Part shown: piece after piece, positions 38,764 through 49,214 of the stretch
Layout: each line of letters opens with the position of its first letter
Numbering within the stretch: position 1 is the first letter of the stretch
DNA from: Liolophura sinensis
Taxonomy: Eukaryota > Mollusca > Polyplacophora > Chitonida > Chitonidae
Length of the DNA: 64,000 bases
Assembly (NCBI RefSeq): GCF_032854445.1
Contig: NC_088300.1
Coordinates: 42,895,682 to 42,959,681, forward strand
Direction: 5' to 3'
Notes under the pieces: generated by a model
Told to the model about the DNA's origin: nothing
Database searches by the model: none
Seen by the model: the letters and a program-made list of their open reading frames with translations, nothing else
Program-made: the position numbers and the translations under genes

Positions 38764-41323
38764 ATGGTGAAGCATTGTTCATATGGGACTTGCAAATCTG
38801 ATAGCAGGTACCCGGAAAAGTTAGGAGGAGCTAAATTTATTCCTTTCCCGAAGCCAAAGTCTGACCTGCAAAAATGCCTGCGCTGGATAGCCTTGTGTCG
38901 TCCGTCCACATTCCCATCTCAACGTGGAAAAAATAACTAAGCATACATATATTTGTTCAAAGGTAAGTGAATCTATTTTGATGTATGTAATGGTTGTCGA
39001 AGCTTGGTAACTTTCTGTGAGGCTCTATCGCCGCTTATCTGTCAGATATTCATAAGGCGGTGGTGTTGTTGTACATGTAAAAGGCCTGTGCATGTGCGTT
39101 TGCGAATATTCCTTGTAACAAAGTTGTGTCCGAAATTTAGACTCTTTTGTTAATGTTCCACTGCCCCCATGTCCCTAAGTGCAGTATTTTTTTGTTTTTA
39201 TTTTATTTTATGGGGTATAGGAGAGGGGAGGGATTGCGTTAACATGTTAAGTCTGTCATTATTGATTAGCATGTCCGCTTCTGGGCTGGGAGATCCAGGG
39301 TCAAACCTGGGTCTAGTCAGAACAGAAACTCTAACAGTGGGAGCTGTTGTGGGGTTAGAGCAGCGACTGGTCGGCCCGGTGTCAGCATAATGTGACTGGG
39401 TGAGGGGGCTTGCTGGGTGTCTTTTTAGACATGTCTTGCTGAGGTACAACTGTAGCACCTTAAAAGAGCGGAGGAAATCCATCCTGCAACAAGGAGACAC
39501 CGTCTGTATATGGCTGAAATACTGTTCATTAGGTTGTTAAACCAAGCACTCGCTCACTTTTAATGAAATCTCACGAATACCAACCCATATGTGTCTTTAT
39601 TTACTTGCAGCATTTCATATCTCTCAGTGGACCTAATGAAGAATATCCTGATCCAAATGATGCTTTAAGTGGGGAATTTAGAAAATCACGCCGCCACGTA
39701 TCATATGCCCAGAACAACACATTATCTGTTTCCAGCAATAGGTAACATTAATATTTTATTATAAGCAATCACAGTAGGTTGATATGAACAATATTTATCA
39801 TTATGTAAACAATAACCAAGAGTATTTCATTAGTGTGTTATTAACTCTGAATATTCACACAGTTAAGTGTCCAGCTAAAATTTATTGAGGCTTATAGGAA
39901 CTTTGGCACAGTTTACTTAATCTAGATACACAACACTACTTGCCATTAGTAGCAAGTTACTTTACTTCCCTTGTAGTGGGTGAATACTCCCTATTTCATA
40001 TTGTAAAGCCAGACAGTTGAAAGATGGTATGCTTAGTATGTGGTCACTGTGGGACACGACAGAAGGCAGATACCGGGTCTAAAGGAAAGATAACTCCATA
40101 CTCTGGAAACGGGGAATATCCATCTCATTCCAAACTGAGTTTCGTTGTTGTGAGAAATTTTCCAGTAGCTATTTAATGGCATTACTGCCCAGTCAGTTAA
40201 TCAATCCTGTTCACTATTTACTATTTCAGTCTATTCTGAGTTGGATGTGTTCTCCATGGTTGCAAGAATCAGGCAGCTGGAAGAGGAAAACAATAAATTG
40301 ATCAGAGACTTTGCCAAGAGGGAACTTCTAAATATTAATAAGTGCGATAAACAGTGTCAGACTGAGGAATTTAAACAGAGAGGTGGATTTGAAATTGAAG
40401 AAGTTGTTGAGTCAAATATTAAAAATTTGTTTAAGTTTTATACAGGCTTAACATATGCCAGATTTCTGATGTTACTATCATTCCTCTTTCCCAGTGATTG
40501 TGCAAATCCAATTTCATATCCACAGAAAAGAAAGGAAACTAATGTAAAAAAAATTCCCCTTATCACAACAAGTTTTTATGTACCTTTGTCGACTCAGAAC
40601 GGGGTTACATGTTAAAGACCTGGCCTTCAGATTTAATGTGAAAGTGCCAACAGTGTCAACAGTTCTCACCGGTGTTGCAAAATATATGTATGTCAGGTTA
40701 GGCTCCCTTAGCTATTGGCCACATAGAAATGTAATTATAGAAAACATGCCTGAGAATTACAAAGCTGATTTTCCGACTTGTTTAGCAATCCTTGATTGTA
40801 CAGAGCTTAAATGTGAAAAACCGTCTTCCTTACAAGTACAGAGTCAGTGCTTTTCAGACTATAAATCATCCAATACCTTGAAGTCATTAGTTGTTTGTGA
40901 CCCTAGAGGATCAGTTATGTTTGTTTCAGATTTGTTTTCTGGGTCAATTTCAGACAATGAAATTTGTGAACAAAGTGGGTTTATGATTTTGTACGTGATT
41001 TGAAAGAACGGGGCTTCATTGGTGCTGGAGATGCACTAATGGCAGATAAGGGGTTTAGGATTGAAGGCATTCTGTCAGAATTTGATATTAATCTGAATAT
41101 ACCTCCACTTGCTTCAAGTGCAAAACCATTAAGTGAATCAGAAGTAAATGTGACTAAAAAAATTGCAGCACATAGGATTCATGTTGAACGGGCAATTAAT
41201 AAAATAAAATGTTTTAAGTTACTGAGAAGAAAAATTCCAGTTAGCTTGTTTCACTGCATTAATGAAAATTGGTTTGTTGCTGCAATCTTAACTAATTTTC
41301 AAGATACTTTGGTAAAATTATAA
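38764..41323 (+). pseudogene. THAP-domain DDE_Tnp_4 transposase, frame-damaged
   Basis: Transposase of the element. Exon 1 (38764-38962) starts at a Met that opens a THAP zinc finger: HCSYGTC supplies the first two Cys, then FIPFPKP and RW, and the closing CSKH lies across the splice. Its donor is AAG|GTAAGT. Exon 2 (39611-39741) opens after TTACTTGCAG with the rest of the finger and the EEYPDP motif typical of this transposase group. Exon 3 (40230-41323) holds KFYTGLTYARF, a helix-turn-helix (DLAFRFNVKVPTVS) and the DDE domain. The catalytic acids are D of LDCTE (40794), D of SISDNE (40953) and E of HVERAINK (41186), with MADKGF between. Frame lesions: one extra A in the run near 38930, one extra A near 40550, one missing T near 40982, and a phase mismatch between exons 2 and 3. 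All clear ones are at homopolymers, so true decay and sequencing error cannot be told apart. Confidence 0.88.
39255..39561 (+). mobile_element. SINE-D in transposase intron 1
   Basis: A tRNA-like head with B box GGTCAAACC (39299-39307) is followed by CCCGGTGTCAGCATAATGTG and ACTGGGTG(A)GGGGGCTTGC, blocks familiar from mollusc tRNA SINEs. The element ends GTTAAACCAAGCACTCGCTC, the same tail as SINE-A in reverse orientation. It is a plus-strand insertion with an uncertain left boundary. No clear target duplication. Confidence 0.75.
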
Positions 41324-41577
41324 CTTTTGTACCATATATTACAATTTGGACAAACAATTTCATCATCAGGGGAAATATGGAGTCGTGACATATATAAAAG
41401 ATTTAGAAACTGATGTGGAAATTGTGTAAAAAAAAACCCATTATAAATGATCGAGATATATGGATGACTATGATTGATTGTTCATCTGGTGTGGACTGAT
41501 GGATTTGTAATATACTTGAAGTGTATTAAAGGATCCTAACCCCAAAATAATTCATTTCTTGTTATTGTTATACAGAC
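41324..41577. other. Gap between the two convergent transposon genes
   Basis: Only about 250 bp separate the transposase stop from the last recognised minus-strand exon. That is too little for the YqaJ nuclease domain (roughly 150-200 residues) expected there. One minus-strand frame near 41335-41370 contains two Cys in a CPNC arrangement, but nothing supports it as coding. Confidence 0.5.
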
Positions 41578-42790
41578 CTGTAAAGGTAACATTGAACCCT
41601 TCTGCACAATTCCATACTCTGTTTTTTCTGTGTGCAGTTCATCTTGCAGTAAATATGATAATGGTGTGGACTTGTCTACTTTCAACTTCTTTATGTCATC
41701 TTCCTTCAATTCTGGGATCCTGTTGGTAAAAATATAACACTTTCTGTCACAAAAAACTATCAGTTTCTGTCACAAAAAGTGCACTGATGACTTGATTTGT
41801 TGCTTGATGGAAAACATTTTTCAAAAAATATGAGGCCTTTGTGGTCTGGCGATTGACGGCGCTTGTAAATCTGCTTATTAGGTCACATCATGCGGACACC
41901 TGGCCAACCAGGCTACCCTAACAGCAGCTCCTACTGAATTGACAAAGGGTTTAACCTGGTTCTCTCAGGCAATTAGTGATGCTCTACAGGCCAATAAACT
42001 GAGCTGCACAGGCTGGTCACTGATGAGAGGAAGGATTTTGCACTGCTGTTCACACTGCAGTTAATAATTACCTAAGTGTTGGTGTAGAACAACACACTGG
42101 CCTTTTTCGGCGAGGTGTTGGCCTTGGTTTAGCGAAAACTATTGCAGCTACGGGCTCGGCATTGATCTTTGGGCCCCGCGGTTTGTGCCACTGTTGAGGC
42201 AAACTGGTACAAGCCAGCTGTGAAGGGATATCTTTCAGTCCCAAACGTTTATAGTGGCCAACTGTGTAGACGACGCTAACAGCATGAGAACATAGCCCAG
42301 TTATTCTATAAAAATAAAAAAGAAGATACCGGTACCATAACACTAGTGTGAGTTAACTTATGGGCTCAACAGCTCCGAATATTTTTTCGTAGTATGCAAA
42401 TATACAACGTAAGTGAACCATTGCTAGACAGTCTTAACCTCAGAATTAGAAGTACAAGCTAAGTCTCTATTAGTTTCTATGGTACAGATTTTATTTTATA
42501 ACGTATACAACAAAATTGAAGGCGCCAACGCGCTTTGGATAAACTATAAGTCTAAATCCAAGGCTAACGTCGAAACAACAACGACAACAGTTAAAATACC
42601 TGCCGCAGCATGTTAAACTTAAATCTACATTTATGAACATTACAAGATATTTATAATTATACACCAATTCACTACATAAACAGGAAAAGCACACATACCC
42701 AGCTTTACATGAACAATGACTGTCCGTGATTCTTCTCTCCTGGGTATGAATCGTCATGTCAATTCGATGAGGTTGCTCGCTTTTCCTCAT
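41578..42790 (-). CDS. SWIM zinc-finger protein of the transposon, YqaJ domain absent
   Basis: Three minus-strand exons can be joined with consistent phases. Exon 1 (42790-42699) starts MRKSEQPHRIDM and ends inside HCSCKAG at donor GG|GTATGT. Exon 2 (42305-42072) follows a pyrimidine-rich acceptor ending TTTTTATAG and begins GITGLCSHAVSVVY, so the SWIM motif CxC...CxH is completed exactly across the splice. It continues with a QQWHKPRGPKINAEPV segment and ends at donor AG|GTAATT. Exon 3 (41719-41578) follows acceptor ACCAACAG and encodes IPELKEDDIKKLKVDK and onward to LPLQ. SWIM fingers bind nucleic acid or protein. In ISL2EU elements this protein normally continues into a YqaJ nuclease, which is not found here. 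The reading frame is undamaged, in contrast to the transposase. The 3' end is unknown: the frame either runs on to a stop near 41540 or splices to an exon no longer present. Confidence 0.75.
41841..42060. other. Unclassified insert-like sequence in the SWIM gene intron 2
   Basis: The intron between exons 2 and 3 contains GGCCTTTGTGGTCTGGCG at its left, which looks tRNA-like, then several GC-richer blocks. It could be a decayed SINE, but no A/B-box pair could be placed. Confidence 0.25.
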
Positions 42791-43053
42791 AGAACGATAG
42801 CATTTAGCACTGATATCGACAATATTTTTTACTGGAACTGTTCACTTTGAGCGCATGAACGTAACCATTAACGAAAAAATTATACCCCCTCTCTTTTGCA
42901 CGCTTGGTTAAAACGTTGGCATCGCCAAAATAATCGGTAGAAATTTCCTGAGGCAGCAAGTTGAAATTTGAACCGGCCGCCATGTTTACATTTTATGTCC
43001 GACCTTGGGCGTTGCTATGGCGTCGGCAAGGGAGGCGTGGCCTACGCGGCGAA

Positions 43054-43069
43054 AATGGATCGGTGTATT
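43054..43069 (-). repeat. Right terminal inverted repeat
   Basis: AATGGATCGGTGTATT, the exact reverse complement of the left terminus. The ~200 bp inside it are GC-rich and lie just upstream of the SWIM gene start, so they probably include its promoter. Confidence 0.85.
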
Positions 43070-45195
43070 CCAGGAGTTAATGCGCATCAATTTTGCCAAA
43101 CAACTGCACAACCTACAAAGATGTCTCAGTAGGTGGAAAGTAGAGTAGCAGTGATATCATTGTGTGAGAAATCACCCCTATGGAAGCCACACTGGTTCAG
43201 GGTTAAGAAACCCAATCTGAATGTCTTTGGTATTTCCAGCTCAAATATGACATCTAAACAAAAGATGACATCCATACCAACTAAACAGGGCCAGAATTAT
43301 TAAGAAACCATTGCTGAATGTTTACAAACCCTATTTCTTTAAATTTTTGGGACGCCTGGTCTGCTCATTTTAGCCAATATATATGTAATTCTAGCAAAAA
43401 TATTGAGTTTCTTTTTCTAACATGGCTAGACCTTCTAATAAACAACATACTAAACAACATACTCATATAGTTACTTTTCCAAAAAGCTGGTGAAGAAATG
43501 TAATATTCTACTTTCAACACTACTACTATCTGTCCCAAAAATGAGAGGAAGTAGGGTATATACAGTTCACTGGACAATGTTATCAGTTCTGGCAGGGAGT
43601 ATCACCTGTAAACATAAAAATATTGAAACAGGAACTAGATACCCAAATACATGTACTGAGATTCAAACAAACAGTTACCATCACTTGGTTAACCATTTCA
43701 TGTAACTGTACAACATGTGTATGGGATGTGTCCTAACTTATGGAAGTATGAAAGAGCATCTCCCCTCATTTTCCAAGGTTGTAAATAGTTTAAAACTACA
43801 GTTTTCCTAAAAAGGACCCAGTGGTCAGTCTGGTTAGAAATTAAGTAGTCTGTACTAGGAGGGGAATTAAGAGCCTGAAGGAGAGAGGGTTGAAATGGTC
43901 TCACTTGCCAATAGGTTCCCTGAGGATGCTAATTGCAAAATTTCTGACCAGTGACAGACAACAAAAGTCGTTACCATTTATATTTATTTGGTACCACTGC
44001 TGTATGTGGCAACAGTTCAAGGCAACATATCGTGATACAATACACGTTTTGGTCCTTACATTGTATAGTTGTATCTCAACAGTACAAATATGGCCAGGAC
44101 ACTTACAATGCATGCATATGTTCATCACATATATCAAATGTAACAGCTCACTCCACAATTTAACAAATAACTTCTTCAACAGACCATGAAAAACTTTGGT
44201 TAATAAGTTTGTTGGCATTCACCCAATCAGAAAAATCAACTACTGGGATCAAGCAGTGCTATATATAATTTTCAGAGGTAGTGCCGTACTCTCTACTTTT
44301 CCAAGAGAGGGAGTACTGGGTAAGCCTTCCACAGTACACGTGCTAAACACTTCACTATTTTGGATCCCCAGCAATACACCTGGAAAGTGTGAAGTTGATT
44401 GAGTGAAAGGGGAACATACATGTAGATGTGAATACATGTCTAGGCCTACACAGACCTGCGGGTAGAGAGATTCTGGTGGTTCCATGTAGGACTACAAGTA
44501 TATGTATATACATGTCCTGTACCCAGAATTACAACTTGTCATAGCATTCTAGAATAAATTATTTCAGCTCTTCCTCACGAGGAATGAATCGGAATCACGT
44601 TCATGGGACTACACTTATTTATTACACCTCAACCTGTAGGCCTACTGCGTTTATTCCAATAACTTACTCACTGGCAACTTTACCATTTCATTTTGTTTTG
44701 ATAGCAGGGATTGCAGTATTATTACATTCTATGGTAACTTGCATAATGCGACTGGTAATTTTTCTATTTTACCTGTCGAAACATTTCTGTATATATAAAC
44801 AACTGCTGTTTTGGGATCAAAACATGATACGCTTGTTATGCTTAATCCAAACACAACGTTACATTAGAAGACAAAATTTTATTATTTGTGCTGTATTTAT
44901 TGGCAGCATGCAGTATAAATCTAAAGTGTTTCTGAACACTACCTGTTCTCGTAATCGTTGTATTTCATTGCATTAGCTTCTCTCCTCAGAAATCACTGAT
45001 ACATGTGCACGTTGGAAACTGGACCTTCAATAACACTTTAAGACATCATAAATAACTAACGATCGGTGTAGAATTAAAATCATACATCGGAAGTGATTTT
45101 AGGATGATTTAATGCAGTACAGTAGCAGAAATTGCTTTATAGTAACCCAAATGACCATTTTTTCAGCCCTTGCTACATCTTCTTTTGGGCAAACA
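43070..45195. other. Non-coding, nothing recognised
   Basis: Several open frames of 70-130 codons (for example 44584-44976 plus) have no domain signature and a composition like translated AT-rich sequence. No SINE blocks are seen. Confidence 0.4.
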
Positions 45196-45398
45196 CTAGA
45201 GAATGTCACAAATAGAAATATCACAGTTCACGATCATGGGTAGTGGTACATGGGCCTTTGCTGTACCCTTCAGTTTCTGCAAACTACCACGTCGTCGAGA
45301 ACTTGGTGCACGCAAACTTCTTTGGATATCTACTTTTGATTTTGACAGGAATGTTTGCTTTAAATCTCGCATGTATGCCAAAGCTTTCAGGAATTTAG
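45196..45398 (-). CDS. Possible terminal exon, unknown protein
   Basis: The minus strand shows an acceptor AATTTGTGTGCAG followed by an open frame to TAG at 45196, with basic, Lys/Arg-rich residues (KFLKALAYMRDLKQTF, then SSRRRGSLQKLKG). The opposite strand is also open through this stretch, and the phase does not fit the candidate exon just upstream. I do not recognise the protein, and this may be chance. Confidence 0.2.
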
Positions 45399-45587
45399 GT
45401 CTGCACACAAATTATCAGGTGTATTCAGTAGTTTATGATTTAATTTTAGAAGTGTCAATAGTCAATAAAATGTTTATTCAATGCATGATCATGACATATC
45501 AATCCCAACAAAACAATGAAGAAAACATCACGAAAGGAAACCAACATCTGACCATAACACATGGTCTATTTTGTTAAGCGCACTCAC

Positions 45588-45801
45588 ACGTTGTACTTGG
45601 GTGAAACTACTTCCAGCAATTTCTTCACATTTTTCATGCCTCTGCAATATGCCTATGGCGATTGTCACCAGCAGACCCACAAAATTTTTTTTCCATTTTT
45701 TAGTATAACTTTCCTTACTCTCTGTTGAGTCCTTTGTCATGTATGACTGTACCACGTAATAAAGTTTTTGCCACATTTTGTACTCGTCTTCATCAACATT
45801 C
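45588..45801 (-). CDS. Possible internal exon, unknown protein
   Basis: Minus-strand open frame of about 71 codons between an acceptor-like AAAACAG and a good donor CGT|GTGAGT. It reads NVDEDEYKMWQKLYYVVQ and later KKWKKNFVGLLVTIAIGIL, a composition more protein-like than its surroundings. No family is recognised. The acceptor lacks a strong pyrimidine tract. Confidence 0.22.
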
Positions 45802-46513
45802 CTGTTTTCCTACCTTCTCTCCCAAGGTGCCCTGCCTGGATATTGATTAGAGCTTACCCACCAGGTTTTCCAGTTACCCACATCGATAATTCCGCTGAGA
45901 TCAATGAAGATAACGAAAACTAAAAAGGTTATTCACCATTGATTAGTCTCTCCTACGAATAAACCGATTGAAATAATCTATGATCTGTATGCACTTAGCT
46001 TGCAGATATTGAATTCCTGATGGAACGAAGAAATACAACAAACTTTCTGATGATCCATTGTTAATACTAGAGCTTAGACTAAATGTATGATTTCAAGCCA
46101 CTCATCTCATACTTCAAGTGTGTGGAAGCCGAAATCATCAATATGCTGTTATCTTTACTACATACCAAGCCTTGATTATCACATTTTTGATAAAGTACAG
46201 TGTATGTACATACATCTATGCATTCATTCTAAAAATGACACCAGCACATATTCATGTATATACATGTACAGTGTGTTCAAGTAAGTTTAATATTAGCATC
46301 TTAGAAGATTCTTCTTTATGCATCACACATGTATACACATACATGTTTTTAGACATTTTCCGTGCATTAATTGCATTTCAATTTGCTCAAATATTCAGAT
46401 ACAATGTTCAAGTTTTCCATTATTAAATCTAAATGTATTTCTAGATCGGTGACTTTTAATTAATTGCATTTATCATTCCATTTTATCTTTTTTACCTACA
46501 TGTATTTCTTCTT
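45802..46513. other. Non-coding, nothing recognised
   Basis: AT-rich spacer up to the 54-bp minisatellite. TACATGTA-type palindromes occur near 46258 and 46338. Confidence 0.4.
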
Positions 46514-48352
46514 AAGCAATTGTGTTTGGGAGTTCCTCCAGTGTTTGTTTTATCTGTATGCGTACTTAAGCAACTGTGCTTGGGAGTTCCTCCAGTGTTT
46601 GTTTTATCTGCATGCCTACTTAAGCAACTGTGCTTGGGAGTTCCTCCAGTGTTTGTTTTATCTGTATGCGTACTTAAGTAACTGTGCTTGGGAGTTCCTC
46701 CAGTGTTTGTTTTATCTGTATGCGTACTTAAGCAACTGTGTTTGGGAGTTCCTCCATTGTTTGTTTTATCTGTATGCCTACTTAAGTAACTGTGCTTGGG
46801 AGTTCCTCCAGTGTTTGTTTTATCTGTATGCGTACTTAAGCAATTGTGCTTGGGAGTTCCTCCAGTGTTTGTTTTATCTGTATGCGTACTTAAGCAACTG
46901 TGCTTGGAGTTCCTCCAGTGTTTGTTTCATCTGTAAGCCTACTTAAGTAACTGTGCTTGGCAGTTCAGCCAGTGTTTGTTTTATCTGTATGCGTACTTAA
47001 GCAACTGTGTTTGGGAGTTCCTCGAGTGTTTGTTTTATCTGTATGCGTACTTAAGCAACTGTGCTTGGGAGTTCCTCCAGTGTTTGTTTTATCTGTATGC
47101 GTACTTAAGTAACTGTGCTTGGGAGTTCCTCCAGTGTTTGTTTTATCTGTATGCGTACTTAAGCAACTGTGCTTGGAGTTCCTCCAGTGTTTGTTTCATC
47201 TGTATGCGTACCTAAGCAATTGTGCTTGGGAGTTCCTCCAGTGTTTGTTTTATCTGTATGCGTACTTAAGTAACTGTGCTTGGGAGTTCCTCCAGTATTT
47301 GTTTTATCTGTATGCATACTTAAGCAATTGTGCTTGGGAGTTCATCCAGTGTTTGTTTTATCTGTATGCGTACTTAAGCAACTGTGCTTGGGAGTTCCTC
47401 CAGTGTTTGTTTCATCTGTATGCATACTTAAGCAATTGTGCTTGGGAGTTCATCCAGTGTTTGTTTTATGTGTACGCCTATACTTAAGTAACTGTGCTTG
47501 GGAGTTCCTTCAGTGTTTGTTTTATCTGTATGCATACTTAAGCAACTGTGCTTGGGAGTTCCTCCAGTGTTTGTTTCATCTGTATGCCTACTTAAGTAAC
47601 TGTGCTTGGGAGTTCCTCCAGTATTTGTTTTATCTGTATGCGTACCTAAGCAATTGTGCTTGGGAGTTCATCCAGTGTTTGTTTTATCTGTATGCGTACT
47701 TAAGCAACTGTGCTTGGGAGTTCCTCCAGTGTTTGTTTCATCTGTATGCCTACTTAAGTAACTGTGCTTGGGAGTTCAGCCAATGTTTGTTTTATCTGTA
47801 TGCCTACTTAAGTAACTGTGCTTGGGAGTTCCTCCAGTGTTTGTTTTATCTGTATGCGTACTTAAGCAACTGTGCTTGGGAGTTCCTCCAGTGTTTGTTT
47901 TATCTGTATGCGTACTTAAGCAACTGTGTTTGGGAGTTCCTCCAGTGTTTGTTTTATCTGTATGCGTACTTAAGTAACTGTGCTTGGGAGTTCCTCCAGT
48001 GTTTGTTTTATCTGTATGCATACTTAAGTAACTGTGCTTGGGAGTTCCTCCAGTGTTTGTTTCATCTGTATGCGTACTTAAGCAATTGTGCTTGGGAGTT
48101 CCTCCAGTGTTTGTTTTATCTGTATGCGTACTTAAGTAACTGTGCTTGGGAGTTCCTCGAGTGTTTGTTTTATCTGTATGCGTACTTAAGCAACTGTGCT
48201 TGGAGTTCCTCCAGTGTTTGTTTCATCTGTATGCGTAATTAAGTAACTGTGCTTGAGAGTTCCTCCAGTGTTTGTTTTATCTGTATGCATACTTAAGTAA
48301 CTGTGCTTGGGAGTTCCTCCAGTGTTTGTTTCATCTGTATGCGTACTAAAGC
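46514..48352. repeat. 54-bp minisatellite, about 34 copies
   Basis: The unit runs from CAACTGTGCTTGGGAGTTCC through TCCAGTGTTTGTTTTATCTG to TATGCGTACTTAAG. Because 54 is divisible by three, the plus strand stays open for up to 320 codons with an 18-residue repeat (LSNCAWEFLQCLFYLYAY), and part of the minus strand is open too. A 53-bp variant (CTTGGAGTT for CTTGGGAGTT) occurs near 46901, 47170 and 48197, and a +2 variant near 47476. These break the frame. No start context, splice site or flanking coding sequence supports a gene, so I call it a minisatellite. Confidence 0.95.
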
Positions 48353-48918
48353 ATTTACATGCACATGTATATGACCAATGAAAGCCTCACAGATGTACAA
48401 TGACAAGAGGCAGGTTTTCAACGGCTACTCTTGACTGTCAGCCCAAACGGTCATCACTGTTCCAGTTTTACTCTTTATGATGCAGTCTATTCTATTACAT
48501 GTGTCTCTCACCACAATCCTATCCCATGAATTCAGCTTTTTGTGATGTCACGCTCAGCTGAGTACCAAGTCTTCAGTCATGCACACCTGACGAAAAGAGA
48601 AGAAGAAATGTGTTGTATAACTTAGAATGAATGAATGAATGACCATATGTTAATGCCAAATCAGCAATATTTCACCTGCATCTTGACGAGAACATGTTTA
48701 AAACAGGAGGCAGTGAATGGTTTTCAATATGTTAATGAGATCATTCAAAATAAAACAAAAACAACTTTGAGGCTTTGATGTCCAAATATTGCCATTTTAC
48801 ATTTTGTATGACGGAGCAGATATTGTTGGAGGTGAAGTGCAGCAGCTGCTGAAGAGCAGATCATAGCTGGTTCATAGAGGCACATATACATTAATAATCA
48901 CTGAGTTCAGTAGTATGG
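48353..48918. other. Non-coding, nothing recognised
   Basis: Spacer between the minisatellite and a SINE-B. AATGAATGAATG simple sequence lies at about 48627-48640. Confidence 0.4.
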
Positions 48919-48929
48919 TCATATTATGG

Positions 48930-49203
48930 TTTTTTTTTTTGGTTTTTTTTTTGATTGGTGTTTTACGCCCTACTCAAGAATATTTCACTTATACGATGGC
49001 GGCCAGCATTATGGTGGGTGGAAACCTGGTAGAGCCTGGGGGAAGCCCACGGCCATCCGCAGGTTGCTGGCAGACCTTCCCACGTACGGCCGGAGAGGAA
49101 GGCAGCATGAACTGGTCTTGAACTCACAGCGACCGCATTGGTGAGAGACTCCTGGGTCATTACGCTGCGCTAGCGCGCTAACCGACTGAGCCACGGAGGC
49201 CCC
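48930..49203 (-). mobile_element. SINE-B, complete, with 11-bp target duplication
   Basis: Best full-length SINE-B. On the minus strand it begins GGGGCCTCCGTGGCTCAGTC, with A box TGGCTCAGTCGG at 49182-49193 and a B-box-like GAGTTCAAGAC at 49115-49125. The body and the T-rich left end (tail on the plus strand: TTGATTGGTGTTTTACGCC) follow. TCATATTATGG is duplicated at 48919-48929 and 49204-49214. Confidence 0.96.
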
Positions 49204-49214
49204 TCATATTATGG

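Larger units (their letters stand above)
38553..43066. mobile_element. ISL2EU-like DNA transposon (THAP transposase + SWIM gene)
   Basis: The 16-bp sequence AATACACCGATCCATT at 38550-38565 is matched exactly in reverse complement at 43054-43069. Taking ACACCGATCC as the true terminus leaves AT on both outer sides as a 2-bp target duplication. Inside, a THAP/DDE_Tnp_4 transposase lies on the plus strand and a SWIM-finger gene on the minus strand, transcribed toward each other. This gene pair is established for the ISL2EU group of Harbinger-related transposons, where the second protein normally also carries a YqaJ nuclease. The termini are GC-rich compared with the flanks. The SINE in intron 1 and the lesions in the transposase indicate an inactive copy, unless the lesions are sequence errors. 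Confidence 0.85.

Noticed and set aside
41335-41370. Possible last exon of the SWIM gene containing CPNC
   Set aside because: It is a very short frame immediately next to the transposase stop, with no acceptor and no similarity to the YqaJ domain.
47280-48242. 320-codon open frame with an 18-residue repeat
   Set aside because: It lies wholly within the 54-bp minisatellite. Unit length divisible by three makes long open frames automatic, and 53-bp units break it. There is no non-repeat coding sequence or convincing start.
49115-49203. tRNA gene candidate with A and B boxes
   Set aside because: The A and B boxes belong to the SINE-B head. The sequence does not close into a full cloverleaf and continues into the SINE body.
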